DNA from: Metellina segmentata
Taxonomy: Eukaryota; Arthropoda; Arachnida; Araneae; Tetragnathidae
NCBI GenBank assembly: GCA_947359465.1
Contig: OX375883.1
Span: 95,244,293 to 95,308,292, forward strand
Direction: 5' to 3'
Length of the DNA stretch: 64,000 bases
A program made the position numbers and the translations under genes. The notes beneath the pieces are model-generated. The model was not told the DNA's origin. It did no database searches and was given only the letters and a program-made list of their open reading frames with translations. Shown here in pieces: positions 26,011-38,300 of the stretch (positions are counted from its first letter, which is position 1; the number at the start of each line of letters is the position of its first letter).

Positions 26011-26305
26011 TTGTTGTTGTCGTGCGGGCCATATATGGCCCAATTGGGGTTGCCATTGCCCCGGAGGGTTGGACTTCTTCATACATGACACATCCGTTTT
26101 ACAGGAAGTTCCCTTTCACATATCCATTCACTCACACATATCGTAATTTGGATCCCAATCAGAGGCCGATAACCCCCTGATCAGGTACCCCCAGAGGTAT
26201 TGATTTGGTATGGGAACATGGGGGACTTTGTGACCACGACCTATTTAACGTGCCCCAGTCACCATCAGCGAACACGACGGTCTTTAGCCAGGTCCAGCGC
26301 CGATC
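26011..26305 (-). repeat. SINE family B, head-truncated, with 13-bp duplication
   Basis: Body shared with 28935-29320 (cgggccatatatggcccaat, then ccccctgatcaggtaccccc, then gaccacgacctatttaacgt). The duplication GTGCAGAGGCTTG is at 25998-26010 and 26306-26318. The tRNA-like head is missing, a 5' truncation typical of incomplete reverse transcription. Confidence 0.85.
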
Positions 26306-26424
26306 GTGCAGAGGCTTGCTGGATTTAAATGGATACACTCTTATGCTTTCAGATTGTCAGAAATAGGATTGTAAGGATAAGTGGGTTCAATACTTTCTAC
26401 TCACTTCCTTCGTCTTAGAAACAC

Positions 26425-26560
26425 ATTTAGTGATATCGTAGATTATCAACCGGAAGTTTGCATGTTCGACGCTTGATACAACCAAAGACCGTCGTGTACA
26501 TGGCGTCTGGTGTACTTGAAATCGGTGGTTGCCTCATATATCCTCATGTTTGCGTGGTGT
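26425..26560 (+). repeat. SINE A-like fragment
   Basis: caaccggaagtttgcatgtt, then accaaagaccgtcgtgtaca, then cctcatgtttgcgtggtg: diverged head and early body. The rest of 26319-26897 holds nothing recognisable. Confidence 0.4.
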
Positions 26561-26897
26561 ATAATGAAATCAAGTACAAAAAAATTAATACAACACCGTG
26601 TTGAATGTTCCTAATCTTTACGTAAATTGAAGTTAGGGACTTTCGTAGCAATTCCTAAAAGGAAATTCCACCTCTGGAGATGCCTCCTTAGGAAATAACG
26701 TAAACGGTATTATAGAACAAAATGGTAAATATGGATGGATGTAATATGTGTATTTGTTTCCGAATTGAATTTTATAAACTATTAAAAATTCAAAACATTG
26801 TTGCGTTTGTATTTACCTGTCCTTATATGATGTTTGCAGTTTTTTGTGAAAGAAATGGGATTTTTATGATTGCTTTTGAATCAAAAATTAACAAAAA

Positions 26898-27541
26898 CTA
26901 GGGGGCCCGCCCCCTGCTCGCCAACCCCCAGAGGATTGCTTCGCAATCCTCATTGGTTCGCTGCGCGAACCTATGCTCGCTTCGCTCGCATCAATGAAGA
27001 CATGTGTCCTAGCAGAAGGAATTGTTAACAAAATATGATATTCCAAAAAAATATTTTTCAAATCTAAATTTTATGCTGTTTTTCAGAAAAGATATTTACA
27101 GTACCTCTGGAATCAGAATTCAAATGGAAACTTTGAGCAAATTTTGACTCGAAATGTGAGCGTTGATTTGGAAATTGAAAACCCAGCATGTTGGTTGTGT
27201 GTACATTTACCCAACACTCGAGCCACCCACGCTTTTTCATTGAGCTTGTTGTCTAAAGTTGTAATGCAAGCGTCTTGTTGAACTATAATAGTTTGCCCCG
27301 AAACGGACCTTTTTTTTTTTTAATTACACTGAAAAGATCCTCCGTTTTCTTTGATTTCTATTATTTACTGCAACAGTTCGACTAAAATTCATTGTTTTTC
27401 AATAAAATTTCATCCGATAACGCTATAAATTCAATCGAAGCGCGAGGCTTTGGGATAAACAAAGAATCGTACAATGTTGCCAAAACGCGAAAACAAATAA
27501 CGTCTTTTTTGCGTGCCACGTAAGAGAATTATATATATAGA
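26898..27541 (-). mobile_element. Non-autonomous Helitron, copy 2
   Basis: Reverse-oriented. CTAG with the GC-rich hairpin is at 26898-26915, the palindrome cluster follows, and the TC...5' end is at 27541. Flanked by A (26897) and T (27542) on the plus strand. Confidence 0.85.
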
Positions 27542-28599
27542 TGATGACAGAAGTGGAATACACTCATGAAATAATCGCAAACTTAGAGGAAATAAAACTG
27601 ACGTGTTCTACTCGCAAATAAATAATGAAACATTTCTTATAAATCCACATACATGAGTCTTATCTTCGTGAAGCAAAACAGTTATCTATAGTCCCAGTGT
27701 TTTTGTTTCACTTATATGAGTAATCGTATCAAAAATATGAAAACGAAATAAAAGTTAGCTAATTTTAAAATATTACATTTTAATACGTTTAATATGTTTA
27801 ATGTTATTAAGTAACACTTTTTTCTGCATATGTCCACATCAGCTTGCAGAAATAAATTAAGGGAAGTCGTAACATTCTATACCGGTAATGTTAATTTGAC
27901 TATTTTCATGTACCTTTTTCTCAGAAAGTAATAAACATAGATAATTTTTTTTTGCAGTAGATTCAACAGATACTTGTTATTTTACTGAAGTAAGCTTTTA
28001 ATTTTAATTCATTTACTTTATTTTTTGAACAAATTTTAATCAGGGTCACTTTGATTTTTTCAATTTTTGCACTTTTTTGGAACGTAAAAGGCCGAAACAA
28101 AAAATATTTTTGGAAAAACAACAAAAGCTCACCTTAGTGTAGTCAAATACATATGAAGAATATGTGGTAAAAATTTCAGAAGTATAGATTTGGTTGTTTC
28201 TGAGAAAAAGGCACACCAGTAGCAAAAAATGTAGTTTTGAGAAAACGCGTTAAAAGTAAAAATTTTGAAAAACTTTTTAAATATCCCAACTCCACATTCA
28301 GTTTTTTTTTTTTTTATGTGCCATGTCTTTTTCAAACATTATTTTTAATCATTTGGTCTTTTTTTCCCTTTTTATTGTTCACTAATTATATATTTGGCGG
28401 GAGTCGGTACCTTGTATACTAATGATGTTAATCATCTTAATAATATTTGCTAACATTTAACAAAATTCTGCTGAAGAAAGACCCGAATGCAGATGTGATA
28501 CTTTGTGGCACATCTCTTTGCCTAGTTAAATTGCCTATCCACACACGGAAAGTAGAAATAAAAAGACACACTCAGATTGATCAGATTCTAAAATCATTA
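27542..28599. other. Unassigned AT-rich DNA
   Basis: No credible ORF or repeat end. Scattered poly-T tracts only. Confidence 0.3.
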
Positions 28600-28934
28600 T
28601 AATTTTTCGAATAAGAGGTAGGGATTTAATCAACTTCCCACTGGAGCAACCACAAAAGGCTATTAGGGATCAACTTTTGAAAGGAACTGAAATCTCACTA
28701 GTAAACAAATTTTAAGTGAAAATTAATTCATAAATTGTCAATGTCTTGTTTCACCGATTGTTAAATTATTTTAAATACGTATAGGAAATTTTTTTAAAGA
28801 CATATACATGTTCTAATGCATAGTAAAGATAATTTTTTAATTACTCTTAATTATAATATCTTTATTTTTCGTTTCTTATTAAAAGACTCGTTTCGTATTT
28901 ACCAATTTAAATTAATATTTTCATCACACAAATT

Positions 28935-29320
28935 GTGAGCCGCAGTAGCTCAGTCAGTAGAGCGTCGGGCTCGCATTGTCAGGGTTGTGGGTTCTGTCCT
29001 CGTTGGAGCTTGCAATTCTGATAATTGCGAGATCGGCGCTTCGACCTGGCTAAAGACCGTCGTGTTCACTAATGGTGACTGGGGCACGTTAAATAGGTCG
29101 TGGTCACAAAGTCCTCCATGTTCCCATACCAAATCAATACCTCTGGGGGTAACTGATCAGGGGGTTATCGGCCTCTGATTGGGATCTAAATTACGATATG
29201 TGTGAGTGAATGGATGTGTAAAAAGGACCTTCCTGTAAAACGGATGTGTCATGCATGAAGAAGTCCAACCCTCCGGAGCAATGGCACCCCCAATTGGACC
29301 ATATATGGCCCGAACAACAA
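28935..29320 (+). repeat. SINE family B, full-length
   Basis: tRNA-derived head gccgcagtagctcagtcagt (A box) with a degenerate B box (gggttctgtcc), then a body of about 310 bp ending atggcccgaacaacaa. Duplication CATCACACAAATT at 28922-28934 and 29321-29333. Confidence 0.9.
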
Positions 29321-29360
29321 CATCACACAAATTAAAATATTAAAGTTAACTTTTCCATTT

Positions 29361-29783
29361 GTTGTTTCTTATGCCTACAGTGCCAGGCCCGTCGAAGACG
29401 GCAAGAGGCGAGGCGGTACGCCTTCCATGTTATTGGGCCCCATTGGGAGGAAGTCCGTCTTTGCTCGACATACATGGCATATCAGTTTTACAGGAAGGCC
29501 CCTTTCATACATCCATTTACTCACACATATCGTAATTTAGATCCCAATCAGAGGCCGATAACCCCCTGATCAGGTACCCCCAGAGGTATTGATTTGGTAT
29601 GGGAACATGGGGGACTTTGTGACCACGACCTATTTAACGTGCTCCAGTCACCATTAGTGAACACGACGGTCTTTAGCCAGGCCGATCTCGCAATCATCAG
29701 AATTGCAGGCTCCGACGAGGACAGAACCCACAACCCTTCTGATGCGAGCCCGACGCTCTACTGACTGAGCTACCGCGGCTCTC
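29361..29783 (-). repeat. SINE family B, full-length, inverted
   Basis: Reverse-oriented, ending in the tRNA-like head (gactgagctaccgcggct on the plus strand). Duplication ACTTTTCCATTT at 29349-29360 and 29784-29795. It forms an inverted pair with 28935-29320. Confidence 0.9.
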
Positions 29784-29930
29784 ACTTTTCCATTTTAATT
29801 GTGAATTACTTTTCATTCTTTTAAAGGCATAAATGTTAAAGTAGAAAATTATTGTTGAAGTTCAATTTCAAAATCGTGAAATAGATGGAAAGGTCTGGAC
29901 TGCAGTAATCCTTAAAACCCAGAGCTTCCT

Positions 29931-30503
29931 TCATTTCGAAATCTTGATATAGCTTCTGCCACATATCTTTTAAAATGTGCAACAATAAAAGAAAATAAGG
30001 TATTTTATTTCGTACATTGAAAGTAGTATATTCTATCGTTTCTCTTCATGCAATGAAAATTGATCGATATCCAAAAGTCAATCGCCCAAAATGTCACTAA
30101 CATTGCTTTGGCCAACATCAATATCATTATAAAAAGAGAAGAAAAAAAAAGTTTCAGATAAGAGGAATTCGAGTCTCAAAAGTATGAACTAAGATGATGG
30201 AAATTATTAACAGCACTCGATTGATAATTCGACTTCTTATTAAATTATCAGATGTTCATTTTGCAGTGATTTTTAAATGCCTCGGAAAATAAGTGTTTGG
30301 CCAAATATGGTGTCATGAAACGTTAAAACAACCAACTATACAGAGAGCATGTATGTCCCCTAATGCCATAGAAACATACTATCCTATTTTCCTCTAGGAT
30401 TCTTAAAGAACTATTTTCCAATTTCTCTCTTTGGTGTACTTGATTACAATTTGGAATTTTATGTAAAATTTTTCTTTGCATAGAGATCTTCTCTAATATT
30501 ATA
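29931..30503. other. Unassigned AT-rich DNA
   Basis: Nothing recognised. Confidence 0.3.
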
Positions 30504-30941
30504 AAGAGGCTGTTCGCACATTTTTTAGACGATTTTGGTTAGCGGTAATAAAAAATCGTTTGCTGCAAAAGACATAATTGCAGTTGTACTATGTTTTTAA
30601 AAGTCAAAATTATCGTCTGCGGCTTGAGAGGTTTGTTTTTATTCAAAATGGCGTTTTTAACGAAGCAGTGGTTCGAAGGCTATATTTATGCTCTTTCCGA
30701 AGAGAAGTATTTATATTCCGATGTGAGAGTCATGGTTTTGTGATATCTAAAGCGACGATAGGTAATATTGTCAACAAGAAAAGAAAAAAAACGTCAAATT
30801 GGAGCCTCAAGTGGTAAAAAAATTCCAAACAAGTATCCAAGGAAGAAACGGACGTCTTCGACTATTACAAAGGTACGTTGTTTAATGTTAAAAGAAAATC
30901 CCACTAGTCAAAGGACAGCTGCATAATAATTAAAATGCTCG

Positions 30942-31325
30942 GTGTCCACTGTAAACAAAATGATAAACGTTGATTTAAATCTTAAGAAAGCGAAAAAACG
31001 CAATGTGCATCGTCTTTCTCCAAAGCATATCGCTGAATTCAGGACACGCTGCCGAATTCTATATGAGAAGCACTTATCCAAAGAAAAATGGAAAAAGCTT
31101 GTCACAATAGATGAATTATGGGTGTATTTAAATGATTGCAGCAAAAAAAGAGCCATTTATTATCATAAAAGGAGAGAAAAAAATTTAAGTACATGGTTCA
31201 CAGAATCGAAAGAAAGTTTTTCTAAGGGATTCATGGTTGTTGCTGATTTTTCATATATTGGCAAGCTAAAAATAAAGAGTAATAAAGAAAAATGTCAAGA
31301 TTAACTCCAAATACTATCAGGAACA
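30942..31325 (+). pseudogene. DD41D transposase, N-terminal/first-Asp half
   Basis: Reads HRLSPKHIAEFRTRCRILYE, then LVTIDELWVYLND, which carries the first catalytic Asp. A frameshift precedes the end. After the mariner insertion the protein resumes in frame at 33425. Confidence 0.7.
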
Positions 31326-31501
31326 TATTAGGTGTAGTAAGAAGTTTTAAAGCGAGTTGTTTTGTATGACGTCTACTGCAAAATAGCATACCAATCAGTA
31401 CACCACGCTTGTGTCATGTGATAGAAACCGGATCAGATATATCGAACCGACGCAGAAGCTAGGGAAAAGGAGAACGTAAGTTGAAATTTTGAAGGTATAA
31501 G

Positions 31502-33348
31502 ATGTCATACGATAACACATTTATTCGTCACTGCATTCGTTACGAATTTCAGCAGCATAAAAGTGCTGCAAAAGCATGTCAATCAATTTGTTCTGATTTA
31601 AGGGTGAATATCGTATCGAAAAGCACATGTGAGTATTGGTTTCGATGTTTTAAAGATGGAGATTTTGAGGTTAGCGATCGACAATGTAGCGGAGCTCCAT
31701 TGAAGTCTATACATGACGATTTGCAAACACTTCTCGATAAAGATGCATCTCAAACGCTAAATGAACTTGCTGAACAGTTAGGAGTATCACAAAATACGAT
31801 ATCTAAACGTTTACATGCAATGGGAAAGATTCAGAAAGCAGGAAAATGTGTGCCACATGCATTGAGGATGACAGTGTCCTGAAGTGCATGAATCTGCTAA
31901 ACAGGCAACACAGAAAATCTTTCTTGTGGAAAATCGTGACAGGAGATGAAAAAAAAATCTGTTATGACAGTCCGAAACGCAAAAAATATTGGGTGAATCC
32001 CGGCGAAGCAACAACATCAACGCCGAAGAGAGACATTCACTGCAAAAAAGTTCTCCGATGCATCTGGTGGGATATGAAATGAGTACTCTATTACAAATTG
32101 CTGAAGTCGGGTGTAAGTGTAGCTGCTGAACGCTGTAAACAAAAATTACTGCGATTATAACAGGAAATCGATTGAAAACGTCTGTTTACTGGCAAAGGTT
32201 TGCGGCCCGTCAAATTGCTCCATGACAATTCACGGCCGCATGTTGCAAAAGTGATCAAGGACACGTTAGTAACACTAGGCTGGGAAGTTTTGGAACACCC
32301 GGCGGCGATTTTCCAAACCCTCACAGATACTGCACCACCAGGTGACAGGCCGGTCGCGCTGGATGACGATTTGTTGCTGAACCATTTAAATTGACCGGTT
32401 ATCGGGTTGCACTAGGACGACTTGGCGCTGAAGAAATCTCGCCGCACATTCTTCATGTTGTTAGTGTTATCTTGATTGTGTTACACGTGTGGAGCGCATA
32501 ATGGAAATATAATTAATATTAAAAGAAATCCCAAAAGATTTCAACGTAGGTTTACAGATGGAAAATATCATTATTCTTCGAAGTTCCTTGGCAAATGTAA
32601 ATGACGCTCTAAGGTTTTTGGAGGAATTTTCGAAGATAACGGATACTCATTGGATTACAAAAGATAAATCCCAATTTAAATATATTAGCATTTAAAGTTA
32701 CTGCTTATTCAAAGATCCCATTGACTTATTAAAGAAAATCTAAAAGCGATCACACCGTAATATTAATTATTTAATAAGAACTAATCATATAATTAATTAA
32801 TCACAAATAATGCATAATTAATTAAGGTAATTCATTGGACTAATCAATTTGAGCGGATATTACAGATAATTACTACTTTGCATTTAATGTTCATTGCTTT
32901 GTTTTACCAAGTTTCTAAAAAAAATCTGGTTTAAACCAATAAAATCCCTGTTAAAAAAAAAATCGCCCAAACTGTTATCCATTGAAACTTTTTGCTAAAA
33001 GCGCGACGACGGAGCGATAAGTCGCCAAGAAGTTGGATCAACCTTCCCACAATTCCTTAACGCTCCTCCCAGCGACCGGCCTGTCACCTGGCGGTGCAGT
33101 ATCTGTGAGGGTTTGGAAAATCGCCACCCGGCGTATAGCCCCGACATAGCCCCTTCGGACTGTCATTTGTTTCGGTCTATACAGAATGCCTTGTCTTCTG
33201 TAAACTTCCGGACAGTGGACGACGTACGAAAATGGGTTGACGACTTCATTGTGTCAACAGAGGAATCTTTCTACACTGATGGCATCCGTGAACTAAATAA
33301 CCGATGGCAGAAGGTATTAGATAATGATGGAGGTTATTTTGATGAATA
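31502..33348 (+). pseudogene. mariner transposase copy 2, degraded
   Basis: ATG at 31502 opens HCIRYEFQQHKSAAKACQSI, a helix-turn-helix N-terminus. Then ASQTLNELAEQLGVSQNTIS, a frameshift near 31860, VTGDEKKI (first Asp region), [13 protein letters not shown] (second Asp), and, after the [17 protein letters not shown] (third Asp) to GGYFDE then stop. DD34D-type mariner, inactive. Confidence 0.85.
32305..33124. mobile_element. 820-bp MITE with 53-bp inverted ends and 9-bp duplication
   Basis: The ends GCGATTTTCCAAACCCTCAC... (32305-32357) and their complement (33072-33124) differ at one base. Exact 9-bp duplication CACCCGGCG at 32296-32304 and 33125-33133. The uninterrupted target is visible in mariner copy 1. 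A 9-bp duplication suits Mutator-like (MULE) elements. No transposase inside. Confidence 0.88.
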
Positions 33349-33424
33349 AAAGTATTATTATCAGCTCTAAAATACATATTCATTTCTTTAACACATGCTT
33401 CGAAACTTCTTACTACACCTAATA

Positions 33425-33837
33425 TTATATCGCCAATTTTTCTGAATGAAATATCATCGCTTTACCCACAGTGCCATCAATCTGTGGAACTCCATCAAGA
33501 CAAAGCTAGCAGTCACACATCAAAATACACTGTAAATTTCCTAAAAGAAATGGAAGAAAAAACCGGTATCAAGGCCATACCCTTCACTGATATCCCTACT
33601 AAATCTCCCGATGTATCACCTATGGATATTTGTGCTTTCGGACTTTTAAAATCTGCATTATCCAAACGTCGTCCCACAACCCTTACAGGACTCTAGAAAG
33701 CTGTTCAGGTGGAATGGGATAGAATACCTATTCTGACACTTCAAAAGGCATTATTATCCTGGAAATTACGATGTCGAAAGATAGTTCAGAATAAGGGCTA
33801 TCAAATAGAACATTTAAAACACAAGAATTTTATGTAA
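33425..33837 (+). pseudogene. DD41D transposase, C-terminal half
   Basis: VELHQDKASSHTSKYTVNFL has the second Asp and KSPDVSPMDICAFGLLKSAL the third, 41 residues apart. An in-frame TAG at about 33694 follows TLTGL. The later frame ends at the terminal repeat. Dead by stop and interruption. Confidence 0.75.
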
Positions 33838-33891
33838 TTTAGTTTTGTGAATACAATATACATTGTCTAAAAAATGTGTGAACAGCCTCTG

Positions 33892-34439
33892 TAATAGGAT
33901 GTGTTTTTTTTTTGTCTGTCTATTTGTTTCTTTTATGCACGCAAAGTCCTGACGAATCTATGGCACTTACAGTAAAGGGATTTGACATACAGATAGTCCA
34001 AATTTTTTGCATATTTTGAATTTAATCTAGAACATTAAAAAAAATTTAATGATATTTCATCATTACTGTTTTCCTTAGAATGCAACAGCATAAAAGATCA
34101 CAGATTATTAATTAATTTTATTCGTTTTGATTTTGCGCGGAGGAATGATTTTCCAGCAGACGATAAAAACACTAAACTTTTAACCCCAGTTATGTAGTTC
34201 TTTTTCGTATCTCCTAGACCGTTAAAGATAGAGTAAAAATATGTTTTTCATTAAATAAATACATTTTTTAAATTGAATATCTTTGTTATTTTCACAAGAG
34301 ATTGTGACGCACAACCTTCGCCTTCAATAAATAATCATTTCCTGCATTAACAGAGGAGCAAAGGTCATTTATTGAATTATGAAATAAATTGTGTTGTTAT
34401 ACAGCCCACGAGTATTTCCACTGTGTGTGTTATCCTGAG
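33892..34439. repeat. Unassigned DNA with a direct-repeat unit
   Basis: The stretch 34192-34320 (gttctttttcgtatctccta, then ccgttaaagata, then agattgtgacg) recurs in diverged form at 34688-34870, on the other side of a SINE. Confidence 0.45.
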
Positions 34440-34645
34440 CTACAATACAACCTGAGCTAGCACCCCACTCTCCAAACTTCCACACCAACCCAACGTAGGG
34501 GACTTTTAACCACGACAGATTTAAGATGCACAAGCCACCTCTTCACTATACGCTTGCAAATATCCATGCACTGATCCGGATTCGAACCACGAAGCTTTCG
34601 ATCCAGAGGCTGACACCTTAACCAACAGACCCGTTGGTTGACGTG
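34440..34645 (-). repeat. SINE family A, tail-truncated
   Basis: Head and body on the minus strand, with GGATTCGAACCA-type B box on the plus strand at about 34578 and caccttaaccaa in the head. The tail half is missing. Confidence 0.7.
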
Positions 34646-36949
34646 TTGTCCTCGAATTTTTCTTTCTGAATGATCTTTTAACTGGAGTCACTTAGTTCTT
34701 TTTTTCTATCTCCTAAACCGTTAAAGATAGCATAAAAATTTCAACGGATTTGAAATCGGCGGGAAATTTCACTTTACATCAATACCTAAAAATATGATTT
34801 TCTTTAAAAAAATAATTTTTAAATTGAATATATCTTTTATAGTTTCGCAAGAGAGATTGTGACGTCACCGTGAACGTTCTCTTTCAAAAAATGAACAGCT
34901 TGCATCTTCTGCCCTTCGCGTTAAAAAAAAAAGAAACATATTACATTCGTCAATTACCAATTTACGCGAAGTACGCGTCAATAACCATTTTAAGATTGAA
35001 ATTTATACATATTACGGTAGCCCAGTCTTCAATTTTTTTAGCGAAAAATGAAGAAATAAATTTCCACAGATAAACAGACGTCATTTATTCAAAAAGCGAA
35101 ATGCGAACAACTAACAATTTTAGTACACGAAGCGATTCTAGGAATACATTAGTTCAAGGGCGTATATAAGGAGGGGGGCCCGGGACCCTCCCGAAATTTG
35201 AACTAGGTTCAATCATGATAACTTTTTATTTTATTTTTTTTAAATCGAATTTGTATTTTTGGCGGAAACAATTTTCCTAAAAAATTTCATTATTTGGGCA
35301 CATATAAGTTTTTAAATTTAGAAATATAAGACACAAAGCTTTTAAATTATTTCGTTCTTTTCAAATTACACTCTTTTAAGCTAACGATTATTATCCAAAT
35401 CCACTTTTCATTAATAAGTCAACCTCTTATTTTAAAATTCGAATTTAAATTTAATTGGGGGAAATTTGCAGGGAGAAAATACCGACTAGGTACGCATTTT
35501 CTTTTCCCTTTAGTCGTGTTTCGCAAATTGCGTACTTTTACTGCAAGTCCTTAAAGAAAGAGAATAGCAGAAATTAAAAAAAAAAAAAACGTTTTCCAAA
35601 GTTTATTTATTCGAATGCATATTTAAATATAGTTGGTTTATTGTCTATATATAGTCATACTCTTGTGAATTAATAAAATTTGGTATAATTTGCGGGATAT
35701 TTAAAAAAAATGTTTTGATTTAAAAAGAAAAGCGTGTGTATAAAATAAATTTTTCTTTCTCATAATAATGTAGAATACTAGACAATCTTTAATTTTTGAA
35801 TTTTTTAGGGAAAGTCAAAACCCATCTCCAGAACTGAATCTGTGATATAGTTTCTCTTTTAATTTATGGCAATAATAAGTTTGCATAGTACCGTATTTAT
35901 TAATTGTTGTTATAAACAACTGCCTATTAAACCAAATTTTTGAAATTTTCTTATCGCATCATGAGATAGTTAAAAGCGAACACCTTCAATGGCAACAAAA
36001 ATGGAAGAAATGTGAAATTCTGCCTCGAACAGCCATAAGCTTCCTTGAGAAATGCGATAAAATATTCTTCCCACATATTTTCATTCTTCTCAAAATATTG
36101 GCGGTTCTTCCAGTCTCGTTGCGACCGTGGAAAGGATTTCTCAAGTTTGCGGAGACTGAAGACTTATTTACGATTTCAATTCACACAGACATTAAAATAT
36201 CAGACGAAGAAGTTCTTGATAAGTTTGCCAGTTCACCCAGAAATACGTATTTTGTTTTGTAAAATTCTCAGCAATTTTTGTCATTTTACAGGGTGTCCAA
36301 TCGTAACCTTGACTGATAATGTATTTACTAATTTCTTAACCATTCGTTACATATGCATATTTTTAATAACAAAAATGTTTGGAAAAGAAAAAATTGTATT
36401 TAAACGTTTTGAGTAAAAAAAAATTTCACAATTTAAAAAAAAAAAAAAAAAAAAATTTATTTGGTGTTATAGTTCTATCAGTCATGTATATAAGAACGAA
36501 TTATAGAATATTTTAAATAAGTAAACAAGTTACTTTTCTCAAATTAAAGAAATGTATATATTTCACTATAAAAATAATATTTAAAATTATATTTCCCAAT
36601 TTTTAAAAATACATTTAAACTGTCTTTTTTTTTTACCTATGTCTTTTTTTCTGACCTTCTACTCCTTTTAATATCCATGCAGGTTTTAAGTCATTATTAT
36701 ATACACTGACATTATTTAAAATGCATAACTACCTATTTTTAGAAATAAATTTTAACCAATTTAATAATTTCAAATTGTTGTTGGAATTATATTAAATTGT
36801 TATTATTTATTCAAATTGATATCCTGAAGTCCTGAATAGCTTTCGAATGTTTGCTTCCCCCAAAATTAATACATTTGTACGATGTATAGTAAATTGCTTT
36901 AGAGAATATGTGGCACACCCCGAAATAAACTCCTATATACACCATTGGC
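34646..36949. other. Long AT-rich stretch, largely unassigned
   Basis: 34688-34870 repeats 34192-34320. A GC-rich palindrome ggggggcccgggaccctccc lies at 35176-35195, as in some transposon ends. Poly-A occurs at 36438-36454. A possible transposon end, acagggtgtcca, is near 36289-36300. No gene supported. Confidence 0.3.
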
Positions 36950-37140
36950 TGATGCATAGTAAATCTGTCGAGTCCTCACGTTGGCTGACAGGATGTTTGG
37001 AGAGTGGAGTGCCAGCTCAGGTGTTTCTCGTTATTTAACTACGACTCACAATTATGTGTCTCAATCTTTCCCTTTGGGGTTGATCCCAGACCAATAGCCT
37101 GGTGTGTTGCTACAGTGTGACGTTAATTAAAAATACCATT
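36950..37140 (+). repeat. SINE family A fragment
   Basis: gtcctcacgttggctgacag, then gtgccagctcaggtg, then agcctggtgtgttgctacag and a tail. The head is missing. Confidence 0.6.
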
Positions 37141-37961
37141 AGACACACCTCATTTCATCAAAATCATAGAGGCCCTAGATTAATCAGTAGCATAGTATGT
37201 CTCGTTAAAGGTCTTGTGAATAAATTATTGCACAATTAGTAATTTGACGAATAATATTACCCAGGTTAATATTGTGATTTTATTATAAAACAAATATTAC
37301 TTTTCTTCTGTTCATTCGAAAAAATACATCAGCAAGATTGGGGCAGGAAAGACATCTTTCAAAGTAAACTTCTATGAGGTTTTTAAACAAGCTGTCAGTT
37401 CTTTATCAGGTTTGATCAAATTTTTAAAGCAGTGATAATTTCAAATTTCTCTATGACGTTCATAGGCCTTCAGCAATGGGGGAAAATAAAATGAACTAAG
37501 AGTGCTGTTTTTTATTAAAATCTGCGGAGAGTTTTGACTGAAAAAAAAAACGAATGTGATTTTGGTCCGGTGCACACATCCGGTTTTTCAACATGCAGCG
37601 CCGAAGCCCAACTATGCACACATAATCATGAAATGATGTACTCATTTCGCGCCATTTGCGATAAATATTCTGTCGAATAAAACGTGTTCAGTTCGCTTGG
37701 TGAACAAAAGAGTATATTTTGAAACGAAATAGACGTTACTGGATACAACCATTTATTAATTATTTATATACTATTTATTTATGAAAACAAGGTACTTGAG
37801 ACTGGAGAAGCGTATGCGGCGCTATGGGGAAACTGCGGTACGAATTGTATGCAAGTTGGACGTGCATTGTTGCAGACATGTGTGCACTACTCGATTCGAT
37901 CTAACGTACCTCAGACCGCACTTGCGTTGCGGCGCCGCATATTAAAAACCGGATATGTGCA
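37141..37961. other. Unassigned DNA
   Basis: Nothing recognised. The last 350 bp are less AT-rich (cgcatattaaaaaccggata near 37936) and serve as target for the next SINE. Confidence 0.3.
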
Positions 37962-37972
37962 CCGGGCCTTAG

Positions 37973-38289
37973 ATGGTAATTCATAATTAACGTCGTACTA
38001 GAGCAACACAACGGGCTATTGACGACGGTCCGGGATCAATCCCTTAAAAGAAAAATCCGAAGACAACATCTCGTAATTTTGAACCAAGGTCAGATGACGA
38101 GGCAACACCTGAACTGGCACCCACTCTCCAAACTTCCACACCAACCCAACGTGAGGACTTTCGGCACGACAGATTTAAGGTGCACCAGTCGCCTCTACAC
38201 CATATGCTTACAAACATTCATGCCTGGACCCGAACCAGGAACCTTCCGATCTAGAGGCTAACACCTTAACCAGTATACCGGTTGGTCGG
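37973..38289 (-). repeat. SINE family A, full-length, 11-bp duplication
   Basis: Duplication CCGGGCCTTAG at 37962-37972 and 38290-38300. The head lies at the right (ccggttggtcggc), the tail at the left. The B box is damaged. Confidence 0.88.
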
Positions 38290-38300
38290 CCGGGCCTTAG

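Larger units (their letters stand above)
28695..29930 (-). repeat. LINE 3' UTR relic, split by two SINE B copies
   Basis: Once the SINEs are removed, the remaining pieces (28695-28934, 29321-29360, 29784-29930) line up with 5590-5939: gtcaatgtcttg, then taaagacat, then ttcaatttcaaaat, in the same order. It is diverged, so an older copy of the same LINE family. Confidence 0.6.
31328..33422 (+). mobile_element. mariner element, copy 2, split by a MITE
   Basis: Same TTAGGTGTAGTAAGAAG ends as 1119-2395, TA duplication at 31326-31327 and 33423-33424. Removing the 820-bp MITE and its 9-bp duplication leaves about 1.27 kb. Confidence 0.9.
30504..33891 (+). mobile_element. Tc1/mariner-superfamily element with DD41D core, split by a mariner
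   Basis: Inverted ends AGAGGCTGTTC(G/A)CACATT at 30505 and ending 33890, bracketed by TA (30502-30503 and 33892-33893). Without the nested mariner it is about 1.29 kb, normal for the group. Spacing of the last two catalytic Asp residues is 41, which fits the rosa/visitor-type DD41D lineage. Confidence 0.8.

Noticed and set aside
35176..35195. GC-rich palindrome ggggggcccgggaccctccc as a transposon terminus
   Set aside because: I could not find a partner end or target duplication nearby.
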